Assembly (NCBI RefSeq): GCF_030704535.1
Contig: NC_081810.1
Coordinates: forward strand, 1,054,501 to 1,118,500
Origin: Vitis vinifera
Taxonomy: Eukaryota; Streptophyta; Magnoliopsida; Vitales; Vitaceae
Reading direction: 5' to 3'
DNA: 64,000 bases
Shown here: positions 11,783 through 25,055 of the stretch, piece after piece
Layout of the letters: each line of letters begins with the position of its first letter
How positions within the stretch are numbered: position 1 is the first letter of the stretch
Made by a program: the position numbers and the translations under genes
Notes under the pieces: model-generated
Told to the model about the DNA's origin: nothing
Databases searched by the model: none
The model's input: the letters and a program-made list of their open reading frames with translations, nothing else

Positions 11783-14700
11783 ATGAATACTTCAAATTTC
11801 CAGAAATCGAATCACATTTGCATCATTCTGAAGACTGCAGTTTGTTCAAGACTATTTCTCTTAGCCCTAATCATCTTCTGGCGATCTCTATTCGAACCCT
11901 ACGACACCTCCGCGCCTCTAAACCCTAATTGCCTCTCTCTCGAATCGCAACCTGCAGACACCGTTCTCTGGCCGAAGATCGGGGCGGCAATCGAAGGCAG
12001 CATCGTTTGGGACGCCGTGTATTTCGTCAGAATCGCGCAATGCGGCTACGAATACGAACAGTCCTACGCGTTTTTGCCTCTTCTTCCAATTTGCATTTCC
12101 TTCTTGTCTCGAACAGGTTTGATTACTTATTTGATAGTCAGCTTATCAAGCTTCAGCATTTATATCGGAATTCACATCATTATTAGTAAATAGTTGGAAA
12201 ATCGATTGAGTTGGGTGAACTATGGAATCACTGATTTAATATTCGCTGAATTTGGATTCCAATCTGTACAACAAAGTCGGAAAGTTTGGAGAATTTAAAT
12301 CAAATGACGAGTTCAACTTAATGAAGTTCATTTTTTATTATTTGGCTGAAAAATGGACGAGTTATTCGCAAATTTAGTTGGAGTCCAGTGATAAATTTTT
12401 TTGGAATGATTGAAAAAAAAAAAAGAAAAAAGAAAAAGAAAAAGAAAAAAACATGGATTTCCGAATGGTAAATGGTTTGGCAATGTGAACAAATTTGGCC
12501 TGTAAAATCAAGGTAGTCATTTCTATGGAACAACAACAAACTCAGTGAAAAATACTATTTTCAGATTTCATTAATGATGAAGGCATTACTTCTCTTACTC
12601 GTTTTAATCCAAATGGTTCATCAGTTTTCCTATTATATTCATGAACACAATACCCATGTTTTTTTCGGAAATTTATTTAGGAAGATTTTCATGAAGTATA
12701 GCCCTTGCAGTTTCTAAATTTGTGTTGGGATTTTGTGATAATGGGCTTTTGAAGGTTTATTGATGTTTTGTTTTGTTTTGTTTCAGTATTCGCGCCACTG
12801 ATTCCACTAATTGGGCATAGAGCTGTGCTGGGATTATCTGGCTATGTACTCAACAACATTGCCTTTGTGTTAGCAGCAGTTTATTTTTACAAGTGAGTCG
12901 CTTGCTCATTCATCCTTTTATTTCTAAAGGCCATCAACTCAATTGAAAAACACATTGTTGCTATTTTTTGATGTTCAAATGGGAAGCTGATGTTAAATAT
13001 CAAATGGATTTTGAGATTTGCTGTGGATGGAGATATGTTGGAAGAAGGTTATTGTGGGGAAGTTTGGTAAGGGACATGTTGGTTGGTCTTCTGGGTAGGA
13101 AGAGGGGTAATAAGAGTGGGTTTTCAGTGAGCTGTTAGAAAGGGTTGGGAGGCTTTTCTTCCTGATTCAGATCTCCAAGGAGGATGGACTTGGAACCACA
13201 TTCTTTTATGATATTTGTGATGGAGAGATTCCTCTTAGGGATACTTTGCAAAATTCCTTAAATTCCCCTAACGCTCTTAAACTCTAATAAAAAATGGAAT
13301 CATAGTACTAATAAAACAAAAACTTAACCATTCAGCCACCTAAAGATCTGTTTTGATCTCGATTTGTCTGAATTTTGCATCTAAAGTTGCATCTTGAACT
13401 AATCACCTCAATTTTCAACCTTCTGAGGACTGTTGAATACATAATTTGTTTGGAACTAAATGGCTTGAGAAAATAAAAGAAATGGTTCAACCATTTGAGT
13501 AATCTATGCTGTGAATTTGCAACATTTATGTTTCATTTTAGAACTTCTGATGGTTGTTTCTGGTTTTGCCATTCTAACAGGCTTTCAGTTATTATTTTGA
13601 AGGACAAAGAAGCGGCATTCCGAGCTTCAATATTGTTTTGCTTCAATCCAGCTTCCATATTCTATTCATCAATGTAACCTTCAAACTCCTTTCATCTTAG
13701 TTGTTAATCAGAAAAGGGGATTAAACTGAGTATCTCACTTTCCTTGAAATTTTTAGATACTCGGAGAGTCTGTATGCCCTATTGTCTGTTGGAGGAGTAT
13801 ATCACTTAATCTCCAGTTCAAATAATGTTGCTGTGCTTTGGCTTGCTCTGTCCGGTTCTGCGAGGTCAAATGGAGTTCTTAATGCTGGCTACTTCTGTTT
13901 CCAGACTATGCACGAGGCTTATGAGGCTATCTTCCTTAAAAAGCGTGCTTATGTGAGTTTTTACTTTCTTTTATAGTTGCTATTTTTGGTTTTAATGGTT
14001 GAAGCAATGGAAAATGGTCTATAAACACATGTCTCATTTTAAACTGGTTTAACTTGACAAAATAGATATATTTAGGTGAGAGCTTTCCTTGTATTTAATA
14101 TGATGAAGAAAGAAAAAATTTTGGAAAAAAACTTATCAACTGAATGTTAATATATTCTCCTTCAGGCAAAATCCATTAAACTTTATTTGAACTCAAGTTA
14201 ATTAGTTTCTTGGAATGGTGCCATATAAAACTATAATTTGATTACCATTATTTTTAATTTATTTTTCCAGTTAGATAAACTTACTCCACCCTTATATTCA
14301 TAATAATATAAGTTATATAGCAAGTTCACTTGATTATGGGAAGCTTTTATGTCCTGGATGTGTTTAATTGAAGCAACTGGTGGAAAAATAGAGACTTCAA
14401 TGTGTTTTTTAAAATTTTCTTATAAGCCGAGTAATTAGTAAACCTTAAAAAATGCTATACCTCTTATATAATGGCAAATGTCAACTGCATTTAGTTTGGG
14501 AGGCTTATATCAGTCATCACACTCCTCACTCTCATTCACAAAACCCATCTCACTGTAGTTCTATGGCAACATCTGCTTGAATCCCTTGTCACTCTTTATT
14601 TATTATCTGACTTACATAATGAAAATTGTCACTCACTTGAGCATCCATGTGTCATCAATATTAAGTTCTTGACTACTCTCTCATTTCCAGTTCTAATGTC

Positions 14701-16591
14701 AATGAAAATTCATTTAAGATATTCAACTTACTCTTATTGTCTTAAAATCTCTTGCTTTCAAAGCTTTTCTCCATAATTCTAAGTCCATAATCCTGCTCTA
14801 GTTTTGTCAACGAACTGTTAAATGTTGGAAAATAGCATATACCATGTCACACATGCAAGTTATTGATGTTATAAATTAATTGAATTCATTTCTTTGATGC
14901 TTAAATATGTACAACTAATTTTCATCTTATTAATTCCAAATTATAGTTGTACATTGTGCAGACTCCATAGAATGCTTGAGCCAATGATATCCATTGTAAT
15001 TTTTTTGTCTCTATATCCAGTTGTCAGTGCAGGTTCTTCTTGTTGGAGTGCTGCGTTGTCTATGTATTTTTGTTCCATTTGTTGCTTTTCAAGCATATGG
15101 GTACTACAATATTTGTCTTGGACATTTTCCAGATGAAATGAGTCCTTGGTGCAAAGCAAGAGTACCTTTGGTATATAATTATCTTCAAAGTCATTATTGG
15201 TATGTTTTCACTTATGTAACTATTGATTATTGTTTTTGCCCTTTACTCTCCTTCTCCTGTCTTGTGCAATTATTTGATACTTTTGGTTTTCCTCAAGAGT
15301 TGGCACCATACACACGTATATCTTAGATTTCTTGTTGGATTAAATTTGCAGAGGATTCGGATTTCTCCATTCCATGTGACTATTGTCTCTGGAGAAATAA
15401 CTAGTTCCACATAGTTGTATACATGTATTCATTATGTTGAACCATATATAAGATTTTAGGCATTGATGTGTTTGTAATTTTTTTGACATTGACCATTGAT
15501 GGTTTTTTCTCATTTAGGGGAGTGGGTTTCTTGAGATACTTCCAACTAAAGCAGTTGCCAAACTTTCTGCTTGCATCCCCAATATTGTCTTTAGCACTAT
15601 GCTCAATTATCCATTATATGAGGTTACAGCCTGAAATATTTTTCTCACTGGGTTTCCGAGCTTCTCCTGAGGAAAAGAATTCTGCAGCTGTGCTTTTTTC
15701 TCTGGGAGCAGATAAAAGATCGAACAGTGATCAGTTTTCTAAGAAATCCATCCCTCAGACACAAGGTACCTTCATGCTGGAATTTATCTTGTGAATTATC
15801 ATTTGATGTCACAACTTTGTTTTTGTTAACCATTTTGAATCAAACTTCTTGTGTTGCAAGCAAATTTGTATCTGGAGTTCTCTAAAACCATCTAGGATCT
15901 TATTTTCCAGGTTGACATGGCATTCAAAAATGGGAATTACTTCAATCTAATTTTTCTGACAGTATGGCATTCAAAGCTGTACAATTTGGCCATATTCAGT
16001 GATATTTATCCTGATTCCATATTATTTCCACACATTAACAACATTTTCATGAGCTAATTGTACTTGTAACAGAAAATCACAATCTTAGACGGCGGAAACA
16101 GCTTCAAGGAGAGGAATCTGCTGCATCTCCTACTGGATGCAAATCATCAGCAAGGCTAGGTTACTTGTCAGCCTTTGTTCTCCCCTTTGTTCTGCACTTG
16201 GGATTCATGGCAGCCACAGCATTTTTTGTTATGCATGTGCAGGTCTGACTCATTCTTCTTCTCATCTGCAATATTTTTCATTACATGCTATAGTTTGCGT
16301 TCTTTCAGATGTTGCACACACCCTGAATCACAACTTAGAAATTACATGGTGTATAGCGTTAAGATTTTCTCCTGGATCAAATTTGATCTCATGGAAATAA
16401 TGGGTATGCTTGGCAATTTATAGGTCTCTACCCGGTTCTTATCTGCCAGCCCTCCTCTTTACTGGTTTGCCTCGTACTTAATGGTGTCCCCTGGTGCTGG
16501 TAGAAGATGGGGATATTTGATTTGGGCATACTCTGCAGCTTACATCCTCCTGGGAAGCTTGCTCTTCTCAAACTTTTACCCCTTCACTTGA
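11783..16591 (+). CDS. PIGV: GPI mannosyltransferase 2 (PIG-V, 8 exons)
   Basis: Exons are 11783-12116, 12787-12892, 13581-13673, 13757-13952, 15021-15199, 15518-15765, 16073-16242 and 16424-16591. Phases agree throughout, giving 497 residues against 493 in human PIG-V. The enzyme transfers the second mannose to the GPI-anchor precursor in the ER lumen using dolichol-phosphate-mannose (family GT76). The conserved first-loop Trp-Asp pair is present at about residues 76-77 in SIVWDAVYF, followed by a conserved GYEYEQSYAFLPL segment. Other family-like features are FNPASIFYSS, SESLYALL, SARSNGVLNAGY, WGVGFLRYF and a C-terminal transmembrane stretch. Many hydrophobic segments indicate a polytopic ER membrane protein. 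Intron 2 contains a LINE fragment. Confidence 0.93.
13015..13260 (+). mobile_element. Decayed LINE ORF2 fragment in PIGV intron 2
   Basis: One frame reads KVIVGKFGKGHVGWSS then a stop. Another contains LERVGRLFF and a later FYDICDGEIPLRDTL. These match the C-terminal part of plant L1-type ORF2, where segments like VIVGKYGEE.GW and FW.D.W.G..PL are typical. Stops and frameshifts make it non-functional. Identification is from remembered family patterns. Confidence 0.6.
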
Positions 16592-17929
16592 GAAGCTCCC
16601 GCATCGATTTTTTCATCATCCAAGCAGAACTTTCCCATTGCTGATCTGGTTCTCACCATGTTTCCCAGTCCAGTTTGATTGTATGTTCTGCTTCTACATA
16701 GGATCAACCTCAAAATTTTCGTCCTGTTATCACTGAGGTATCTCTACCATTATCATTGGAGCTGGCATTTTGCTGACTTGGTGTAGGAACCAGTGGATTT
16801 GAGACTCAGAAGCATGGCGATTTGGGAGGACTGAGAAAAGGAGGAAGAAGAGCAGAGGCGCAGTGGCATGCATGGAGGCATCATCATGGAAGGACAGTTT
16901 CCACTTATCACCCTTTCAGGGACAAACCCTAGGGGTTATTGTTAATGCCCCTTTGTTGGAATGAAAATATTCATAGTACAAGATTTGTAATATTGCTAGG
17001 CAGCCCATGTTTTCGAAAATAGTTTTCAAAGAAGTTTTTTGCAACACTTCTTAGAAATAGTTTAAAGTTATTTTTAGGAATTAAGGGTCCGTTCCAAAGT
17101 GTTTTCAAAAAATACTTTTAACCAAAAAAGTGTTTTTGAAGAAAAATTAGGATGTTTGATAAAATTTTAAAAATATTTTAAAATTTTTTTACAATCACTT
17201 ATAATATTAAAAAAAAAATTGTTATAATATTCTCTTTAAAGATATTTAAGATATTTAGAGTGTGTTTGATTTTTAGTTTTTTTATTTATTTGAAAGATAA
17301 AAATTTTTAAGTGTTAAAAAAAGATAATCAAACATACTTTTAATATGTAATTATTTTAAAAACACTTTTAAAAAAACGTTTTTATTAAAAACAATTTCAT
17401 ATAAACAATAGCACACACTCTAAATTTTGTTTGAACATTTGAATATGGGAAATTTTTTCATATTTTGTATAATCTGTGTTTAATTAACTGAAAATGCTTT
17501 GAATTTATTTTAAAATCTCATTTGATATCAGAATAAATTCTAAAAACCTGTGTTTTTTTTTGTCTAAATTATGTTAAATGCATTCCTGAAATCAGACAAA
17601 ATAAGCTGATATGAGGGTGATATCTGGGAAAAAAAATGCATATTGGGTAGTATTTTTAAAATAAGAAAAAAATAAATAAATATACTTTTCTTTGGATAAA
17701 AAAAAAATGAAGAAGAGAGATTATTGTTTAACAAGTCCATTTTCAAAAAATAATTTCTCGAAATTATTCTGCTAAACATAGTTATTATTATTTTTTTTCA
17801 TTTTTTGTTTTAATAATAAATATATATATATAAAAAGGAATGGTATTTCTGAGAATCCATATTTAATCTGGCCCTTTCTATCATTGGATGGAACTGGAAG
17901 TGAAACGTGAGAGTGGGAGGCATAACCGA
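16592..17929. other. PIGV 3' flank and AT-rich spacer
   Basis: The sequence to about 17000 is likely 3' UTR. After it, very AT-rich foldback sequence from about 17090 to 17420 contains at least one small MITE. No gene is visible. Confidence 0.45.
17258..17337. mobile_element. Small Harbinger-like MITE
   Basis: The left end GAGTGTGTTTGAT follows TTA. The right end, reverse complemented, reads approximately GTATGTTTGATTA, giving imperfect terminal inverted repeats around an AT core. It resembles the cleaner element at 55303. The superfamily call is tentative. Confidence 0.4.
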
Positions 17930-18044
17930 ACAGGCCGGATTGGTACCGCGTTTCCAAACAAGACCTCGCTCACCTCGCTCCCTTCTCAGTATTGAAGCTC
18001 CAAAGTTTCCTCTCTATGAAGCCCCAAATATCAACAACCGACTG
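17930..18044 (+). other. Probable 5' leader exon of the SF1-like gene
   Basis: A pyrimidine-rich, less AT-rich stretch with ctcgctcacctcgctccc ends at a good donor (ACTG|GTATTT) near 18044. The coding exon at 19818 is preceded by an acceptor-like AG near 19803. An intron of about 1.76 kb in the leader is therefore likely. The exact transcription start is not visible. Confidence 0.45.
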
Positions 18045-18110
18045 GTATTTTCTCTCTCAATCTCTCTCGATATTGGGTTATTATTAAGTTTTAATTTTTC
18101 GTTGGAAAAC

Positions 18111-18137
18111 TTAGGGTTAGGTTTAGGGTTAGGGTTT
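18111..18137 (+). promoter_or_regulatory. Telo-box-like cluster (TTAGGG/TTTAGGG units)
   Basis: Three to four TTAGGGT-type units lie just inside the presumed leader intron. Short telomere-like motifs near plant transcription starts (telo boxes, AAACCCTA on the other strand) are known in genes of the translation apparatus and in dividing cells. Function here is inference. Confidence 0.5.
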
Positions 18138-19817
18138 TGAGGTTTTATGCTTTTCCATGCAATGCTGTGTATATTTGAATAATCAATTCTTGTTTTCTAC
18201 TGCAATGGTTCTGTTTGTTTTGTCGGAGTCTTTTATTTTGGGAGGGGAAGAAAATAGTAAATATCAATTCTGAAAATATAGATATGTCAATGCGTTATCT
18301 TTATTAAATATTCTTTGAGATGGGTGGGGCTTGGATCTTCGTTTGGTTGCTGAGAAAGAGAAGGAAAATGAGAGAAACTGAGAATTTTTATTTTTATTTT
18401 AATTTTAATTTTTTGTAATCTTATGCTGTAAAGAAGGGAATTGAAGGTTACTTATCAATAAAATGAAAAAAGAAAAGAGAGAGCGAGAGAGAGAAGGGAA
18501 TTGAAGGCTTTTCTTTTTTTCTTTTTGGAATCATTTTTGGGGGATTATTTTATGTTGAAACAAACTGAGGCCTTGGCTGAGTTAAATACACAACTCAGCG
18601 AAACAATTTTATTAGGCTTAGTATTGTTATGGTCTTCCTAATCTTCTATCTGAAACTTCAGAAATGTGGGTGCTGAAGTTTTGGTTTTCTTATGATTGCA
18701 AAATTTCTGGCAAACAAACAAAGTTTAAAGGACTTGGAAACTTTTCTGGGAATACTTTTTTATAAAGGAAGATAAGAGGCTGAGAGTTGTGTGGGATTGT
18801 GTTATTTCCAGTTAGTTGTACGTCTATTGGTGGATGCCATGTGTATCTTTGTTGCATATTGGCATTATTTCTTTTCATTTGTAGCATATTGGGAATTCTT
18901 AGGATTTTCTAGGAAATCTTGGGAAAGGAAATTAACTTTGGAAGCTTAGTAGGCCATCAATAAGATGTATTTAGGGATTTCCAAATGCAACTTGCTTTAG
19001 TTTTGACCCTTTTTTTTTGGTGCTTATTAATATGTTGTTTTCCTTGCCTACAAAAAAATGAAAAAATAGCTTCAGTTTTGAGGATAGTGGTGTTATCTTA
19101 TTGGGTTATTTGAGAAAAGAGTGGGTTTACTTTACTAATATACTCGGCACTTGGTGCTCTTGTATACACTTAGTGTTTGGTTCTACTGATAGTGAATCCT
19201 ACAATCAGTAGGTTCTATCATAAGCCACATCCCTCAGATTGGATTCCAGCAAGCTGTGCAGTGCCTAGAGAGAGATTATCCAGTTAACTAAAATCAGGCT
19301 CAGAATGGTGTTTATTGGCAATAAATCAAAATAAGAAGAAAAAATCTACACAAAAGTCACCTTCCCTGTGTGTATATAAGATCACACTTTGTTGTCAATG
19401 AGATCTCTACAGTTAGAGATGAGGTTCCTTGTAGGAAGATTATCTACCTCAGCCTTCCTGATTGCTGATATTTGTTGGTTTCCATCTATTCCACTATAAG
19501 CTTTGGGATGTTCAGATTTCTGTCAAATTTGAGTCCTTTTCCAATGCTCCAAATTTCATCCAGCAATGATTCTTGAACTTATGTACTAATTGCTTCCATC
19601 CTGGGAGTGCTTATGGCTTTCACTGTAATCCTGGATCTTGTAATTATAAACTATGCACTGTAAGAAGTTGCTAAAAAAATTTGAATAGTGAACTGGATGA
19701 GGAAAACTGTAGCTACAGTTTTTTTTTAAAAAATTTTATTTTCCATTAAGTTACTTTCCTTAGCTGTTGCTTATCCTCTGCATGTGTCATAGCTTAAAGT
19801 AAGGTCTGGAAGACAAG
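18138..19817. other. Presumed leader intron of the SF1-like gene
   Basis: No coding exon is recognised between the leader exon and the start codon at 19818. A short (GA)-rich purine tract lies at about 18470-18500. Otherwise it is ordinary AT-rich intron sequence. Confidence 0.4.
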
Positions 19818-22800
19818 ATGACGAAGGTTGACCAGGCATCTGCTGTTGAATCTCGGCGTGCTCAGATGACTGGAACGAGTACTTCGCCTGCTGCAACTAC
19901 TAGTAGTTCAAGGATCTCCATGTTTGGAGCAAAGTCTGGGTTTGTTATCCCGAAAAATAAATTATCAGGCTCTATGGTTCCCATCTTCCGGGCTGGTAAA
20001 AAATTGGGAAGTAGTGATGGGGCAAATGAAGAAAGTACCAAAACGGTGCAGAGAAAAACTAAATGGGGCCCTGATCTGACACAGGATGCTGCTGTCAGAA
20101 GAGGAACAGCTTTAGCTTTTCAGGTATTTTTGGGGCACTTTCAGAATTATGTTCCTTAGCCTTTCTGGTGTATTTATTTCCTTGAAGAATTTTTAACTTC
20201 AAGAATAATAAATTTAAAATCCCTTTTGTTGCAATTTATATCTTTATATTGTTTTTTAAAGTTTCTTGGGGGGTTGGGCTTGGGTGAGATTGTCTTTAGC
20301 TTTAAAAGTGTCACTTTTCTGGATTTATTTATTTATCTTTTTGAATCAATTTTTAAAATGGGTCGGAGGCATTTATAGCCCCATCTAGTGGTGAGGAATA
20401 TTTATTGCTCGGTCGATAGCAATCAAAGATTTCCTTTTCCCATTGGGTGCTAAAATGTCAGTGTCTTCCTTGTGAATGGCTCACATGGAAGCTTCCAATT
20501 CCAGGTGCCACTAAGTGATATTACTGCCTGTGTGGTGGTACAAATTTTGAGCAGACTCGGGTGGATCAAATTACACTACAGCTAAAATCAGGAGTACTGG
20601 AGATTGGCGACAATCAAGATTCATCATTGGTAGCCCAGGTTCCTGATCAGGAGTTTCCCAGCCATCAGAATAACAGTGAGGTATAGTTATATTTGATATG
20701 AGAACTTTTATTAATATTCCTTTATACTTGATTTTTACGGTTATAAAAAGCAGTTGATATTTATAGTACTTATTTTAAGACTTCCAAGCAATGATGTTGG
20801 AATTTTCTGGGTGTAGAAGTCAGAACTGTTGGAACTTGAAAGACGGGAAGCTATTGGTATGGTTGATAGCTTTTTCTTCTTCTTTTTTTTTTTTGAATGT
20901 TTTTTTTTCTTTTTCCTTGTTATGTGTGCCATGTTTATGTGGTTTGTGGTGATATCCAGGTGAGATGTTGAAGTTAAATCCAAGTTACAAAGCCCCACCG
21001 GATTATAAACCATTGTTGAAAGAGGCCAGAGTTCCTATCCCTGTAAGTCATATTAAGATTGTGGCATTCTGAATTTTTAAATTAAATGCCCCTTGAAAGA
21101 AAAGATAAAGAAAGAAAAACCCTATGAATTTGCTCTAGCAGGATAATTGCAATCACGGAGCACAAGTTTTACCGAAAATATATGGTGTGCAGTTTGGAAG
21201 ATTTTAAATCATCATGTGACTGGACCTAGTGCTAGGTGGAGTCTCTGCCTTTCATGAGCCAAAGTTGTTTCACATAATCTATGTGATAAATTGGACTTCT
21301 ATATGGATTGTCAAAGTGCTATTTGCTTCTTTGTCAAGAAAACAGATTGACTTCAGTTGAATTATAATTGTCAAAAGAAAACAATTCATATATCAGAATG
21401 GATAGCTCCTAAATTAATTGGTATTCAAATCATACTCCCATGTTATTCATGTTTAAGTTGCTACAAGGACAAGATACAGGCCAAAAAGAACTGGAGTCAA
21501 GTCTATGACAAAAGATATGGCGGCTAATGATTTAACCAAAGTATGGCCCTAGTTGGAGCCGAATGATGAAGAGGATAAATGTAGCCAACCTAAGCAGTTG
21601 CCCTTGCCATAAGGCTTTGGTTGGTAGGTTTAAAAAATTGCCAAAAAATATGTAAATATGAGAGAAGAAATGTAATATCAGTGATGTTCCTGAATCAGAT
21701 ACTACCTTGTATTAGACAGTACTCGGTGTCAGCTAAATGTGTAAATCATGTATGCGTATATATAAGAAAAAACTGTCAAACCATTTTCCTTTCTACTAAG
21801 TTTATACTTCAATTTTGTAATTGGGAGATTGACCATGAAAATATATTCTCATTTAGTTGACTGGAGGAAAGGTTTAGAGAGGAGGAACTTAAACAATCAC
21901 AGTTGACATGTCTATTTCAGAAATTAAGAGTTATTGCTGCTACCATTAAGAGTAAAGGATTTGAGTTGGAGATTAATCGAAAATGAAACTGAGATACTTT
22001 TTGAGAGAGAAGAGTAGTGAATGGCAGAACTAAGAAGATTTTGTCATCTTTCTGATTAAAAAGAGAAACCTTTCATTACTAAAAAATTATTGGTTTCAGT
22101 GAATAACTCTCAATTCTGTTGGTCCATGTTTCAAATTCTTGTTGCTAAGTCTAGTGTAAATTGTGAATTTACAACTTATCCATTACTTGTTGTTCCAATG
22201 ATGTGAGAGGATCTTCTTTTTCTTACTTTTCTTTTCTTTTCTTTTCATTCTTTCTTTCCTTCTCCATTTTTTTGGAAAAAAAGGTAGAGGGGCTAGGTTT
22301 TGCTTGCTCCAAGGACAAAAGATGTCTTGTGACTCAAATTTGCCATTTTTTGTAATATGAGATCTGTATTTGCACTTCATTAACCTAGCTACTGCTTACC
22401 CAAACATTGAGTTTTCACTGAAACAGGTGATAAGTATTAACTCCTAACTATATCATGTTGTATTACTTCTGCAGGTGAAAGAATATCCTGGGTACAATTT
22501 CATTGGCTTAATATTTGGGCCTGGGAGTGATACTCTAAAGCGTCTAGAAAAGGTAAGTAGTTGTCTGAGAGATTTTCATCAACCAATTATTGCTAACATA
22601 AGCTCAAGGCCATGTGATCATCATTTTTAATCATTTATTTCTCATTTCATAAATGCAAATCAGGAAACTGGAGCCAAGGTACAAGTATATGGTAACAAAG
22701 CGGATACAGGACAGAAGGTAATGCATCTCTGAATGGAGAAGCTATTTCTATTTCATCGGAACATTATTTTGAACCTTTTTATTTTCTTTGATCATGAATA

Positions 22801-25055
22801 TATCTTACATAATAAAGATCTATTTTCTCCTTGAATTATTTTCTCCTAGGTTTAATGGAAATCCTAAGGTGGAGCTTATTGACTTATTTCACATGTAATT
22901 TATAATTCTCTAGGTTGAAATTACTCCATCTGATGGAATCCAGGGTGCTCATGAAGAATTATATCTTCATATATCAGCCGAGACATTTGAGAAAGTTGAT
23001 GCTGCAGTCGCGCTGATTGAATTGCTAGTCACTCCAGTTTCAGTGAGTTTTTGTTGTTTGGAGATCATGAAATCCTGTTTGATTCATGTCTTCTCAGTAT
23101 TATTATGAAGCTTAGCTATGATTCTTGACATTCCCACTCCCTTCTGGTCTTCTACTGTTTCTGTTATTGTTGTTATTGCTATGTTTGTAATTATTGTTAC
23201 TCATATGTAGGGAAATCCAGCTGCTGTTTCCACCACACCAACTTCAGTTTCTGGGGATAATGTGAATGTTCATAATCAAAGCCAGGAAGTGGTCCCTACT
23301 ACTGTGGTAAACCCAGGAGTGGTGCAACCAGTGTCAGGTCCTTCACAAACTCCTCCACAAGGTCAGTTTCAATACCCTGGACCATGGTTTCCCATTGGCC
23401 CTCCTCCCATTCCAATGCACCTGCCTTCTGGCTTCATTCCCCCATCGAATCCTTCAGCACAAATTCTCAACAATCCTCCTCATCTACCATCACCGTCTTT
23501 CAGTGCTTCAAACATGCCTTCATTGTTTGGGCCTCGGCCATCACCAGCAGCTGGATTTGGCTCAGTACTCCGAAACCCATCTCCTGTTCCCCTCAGGCCA
23601 CAGTCATCAATTCAGATGCTGCAGCGGCCATACATGCCTCAGGCAAATCTGCCAATGTTGGCTCAGCACCCATTATTGGCTCAACCTAATGTTTCAGCTC
23701 CTCTTCCATTTCCTGTCAACCAAGCCACACCTCTGGGACCACCAACAACTGGAAGGCCTTCAATGCCTTTGTTGCCTCAATCTGTACCAAACCTTCTTTC
23801 AGGACCACTACCGGACCGGCCCATAACCCCTGCTGGGAGCTCTACTGGATGGCCCAGAGTGCCATTAGGCACTCCAGCATCCCTAGGCCCAAACCAAATG
23901 GTGCAGATGACCACATCAATGGTTCCTGGAGTTCCACGGCCTGTTGTAGCATCTGTAGCACCACCATCAAATATCTCAGCAGCCAATATGGTATCACCTG
24001 TAACCTTTTCATCCCGGCCATCTGCTCCCCAATTACCCAGCACACAGCAGAACCGTCCCCTTACACCCCCAACCTTTGCTTCTGTTCCACCACCTCAGAT
24101 GGGGCCCTCCCCTACAACTCCAGTTTCTCTCCCTCCAGCACCTGTACCTCCACAAATGCAACCATTAACTACACCGGCACCAATTCCTAACCCATCCCCA
24201 AGGCCTGTATTGGGGTCCACTCCAGTTCCTTCATCAATGCAATCATCTACACCCCCAACACCTCTGCAGTTTGGGATTCCAAGTTCCGTTTCTGGAGGTA
24301 TCCCTAGCTTCACTTCTGTAAGGCCTCCTGTAGCAACTCTGATACCACAAAGGCCAAGTTCCAGTGATTTCACTTTTCAGCCTCATCAGCCACTTAATGC
24401 AGTCTCCCAGGCTGTTCCCATGCCTAGCGGTCAACCTACAACTCAGAATCCTCTGCCCCCTAAACCAATTATGCAACCTCCTATGGCACCGCAACCGCCA
24501 TCTTTCAGGGTGGCCATGCACAATTCAACTCCCCCAGCCACCATGCCCCCGTTTCTGAGGCCACAGGTTAACAATCAGATGGGTCCACCTCATTCTCAAA
24601 TATCTGCTGCATCCTTTCCTGGAACGCCATCTTCCTTGTCTCCCATGTCAGCTCCTCTCAGACCCCCAGCATTTCAAAGTCCAAGTTCTGTTGCAGCTGC
24701 AATTCCAGTCCCACAAAGGGGACCAGGGAACTTCAACCCAGTTCGCCAAATCTCCAATTTGCCTGGTCCTTTCCCTTCCAGATCAGGAAATGCTATGCAA
24801 CTCCAGCAGAACTTTCCAGCTCCACCAGCTCGGCCAGGAAACCCATCAGCCCCAAATCAGCACTTTGGCAACATGTCCTTTGCTTCTCCTAAACCAGCCT
24901 CTGGCCCTCATGGAGCACCGCAAATATATGATCCATTCTCCCCGACTTCTGTGCCTCGTGCACCTCCGCAGCAGGGAGGTAATCCAGCAAAGCTGAGAAA
25001 ACAGGAGAATGACCCAGAGTACGAGGACTTGATGGCCTCTGTTGGAGTAAAATAA
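19818..25055 (+). CDS. SF1/branchpoint-bridging-like KH protein with proline-rich tail
   Basis: Coding exons are 19818-20123, 20555-20680, 20817-20856, 20960-21042, 22475-22552, 22664-22717, 22914-23042 and 23211-25055, giving 886 residues. Residues 79-85 (RKTKWGP) resemble the UHM-ligand motif that lets SF1 bind U2AF65. Residues 145-185 hold ELERREAIGEMLKLNPSYK and PPDYKP, the SF1 region before its KH domain. A type I KH domain follows at about 186-267 (EYPGYNFIGLIFGPGSD, then ETGAKVQVYG). From about 273 to the end, a single 1.85-kb exon encodes a Pro/Ser/Gln-rich disordered tail. Canonical plant SF1 also has zinc knuckles and an RRM; neither is visible. A nuclear role in branch-site or 3' splice-site recognition is inferred. 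The KH loop reads GPGS rather than G-x-x-G. Confidence 0.85.

Noticed and set aside
18111-18137. Interstitial telomere array
   Set aside because: Only three to four units are present beside a presumed transcription start, so a telo-box-type promoter element is the better reading.
23777-24521. Several antisense open frames of about 90 residues opposite the proline-rich exon
   Set aside because: They are shadows of a Pro/Ser-rich sense frame. Their composition is what antisense of proline codons gives, and they have no protein features.
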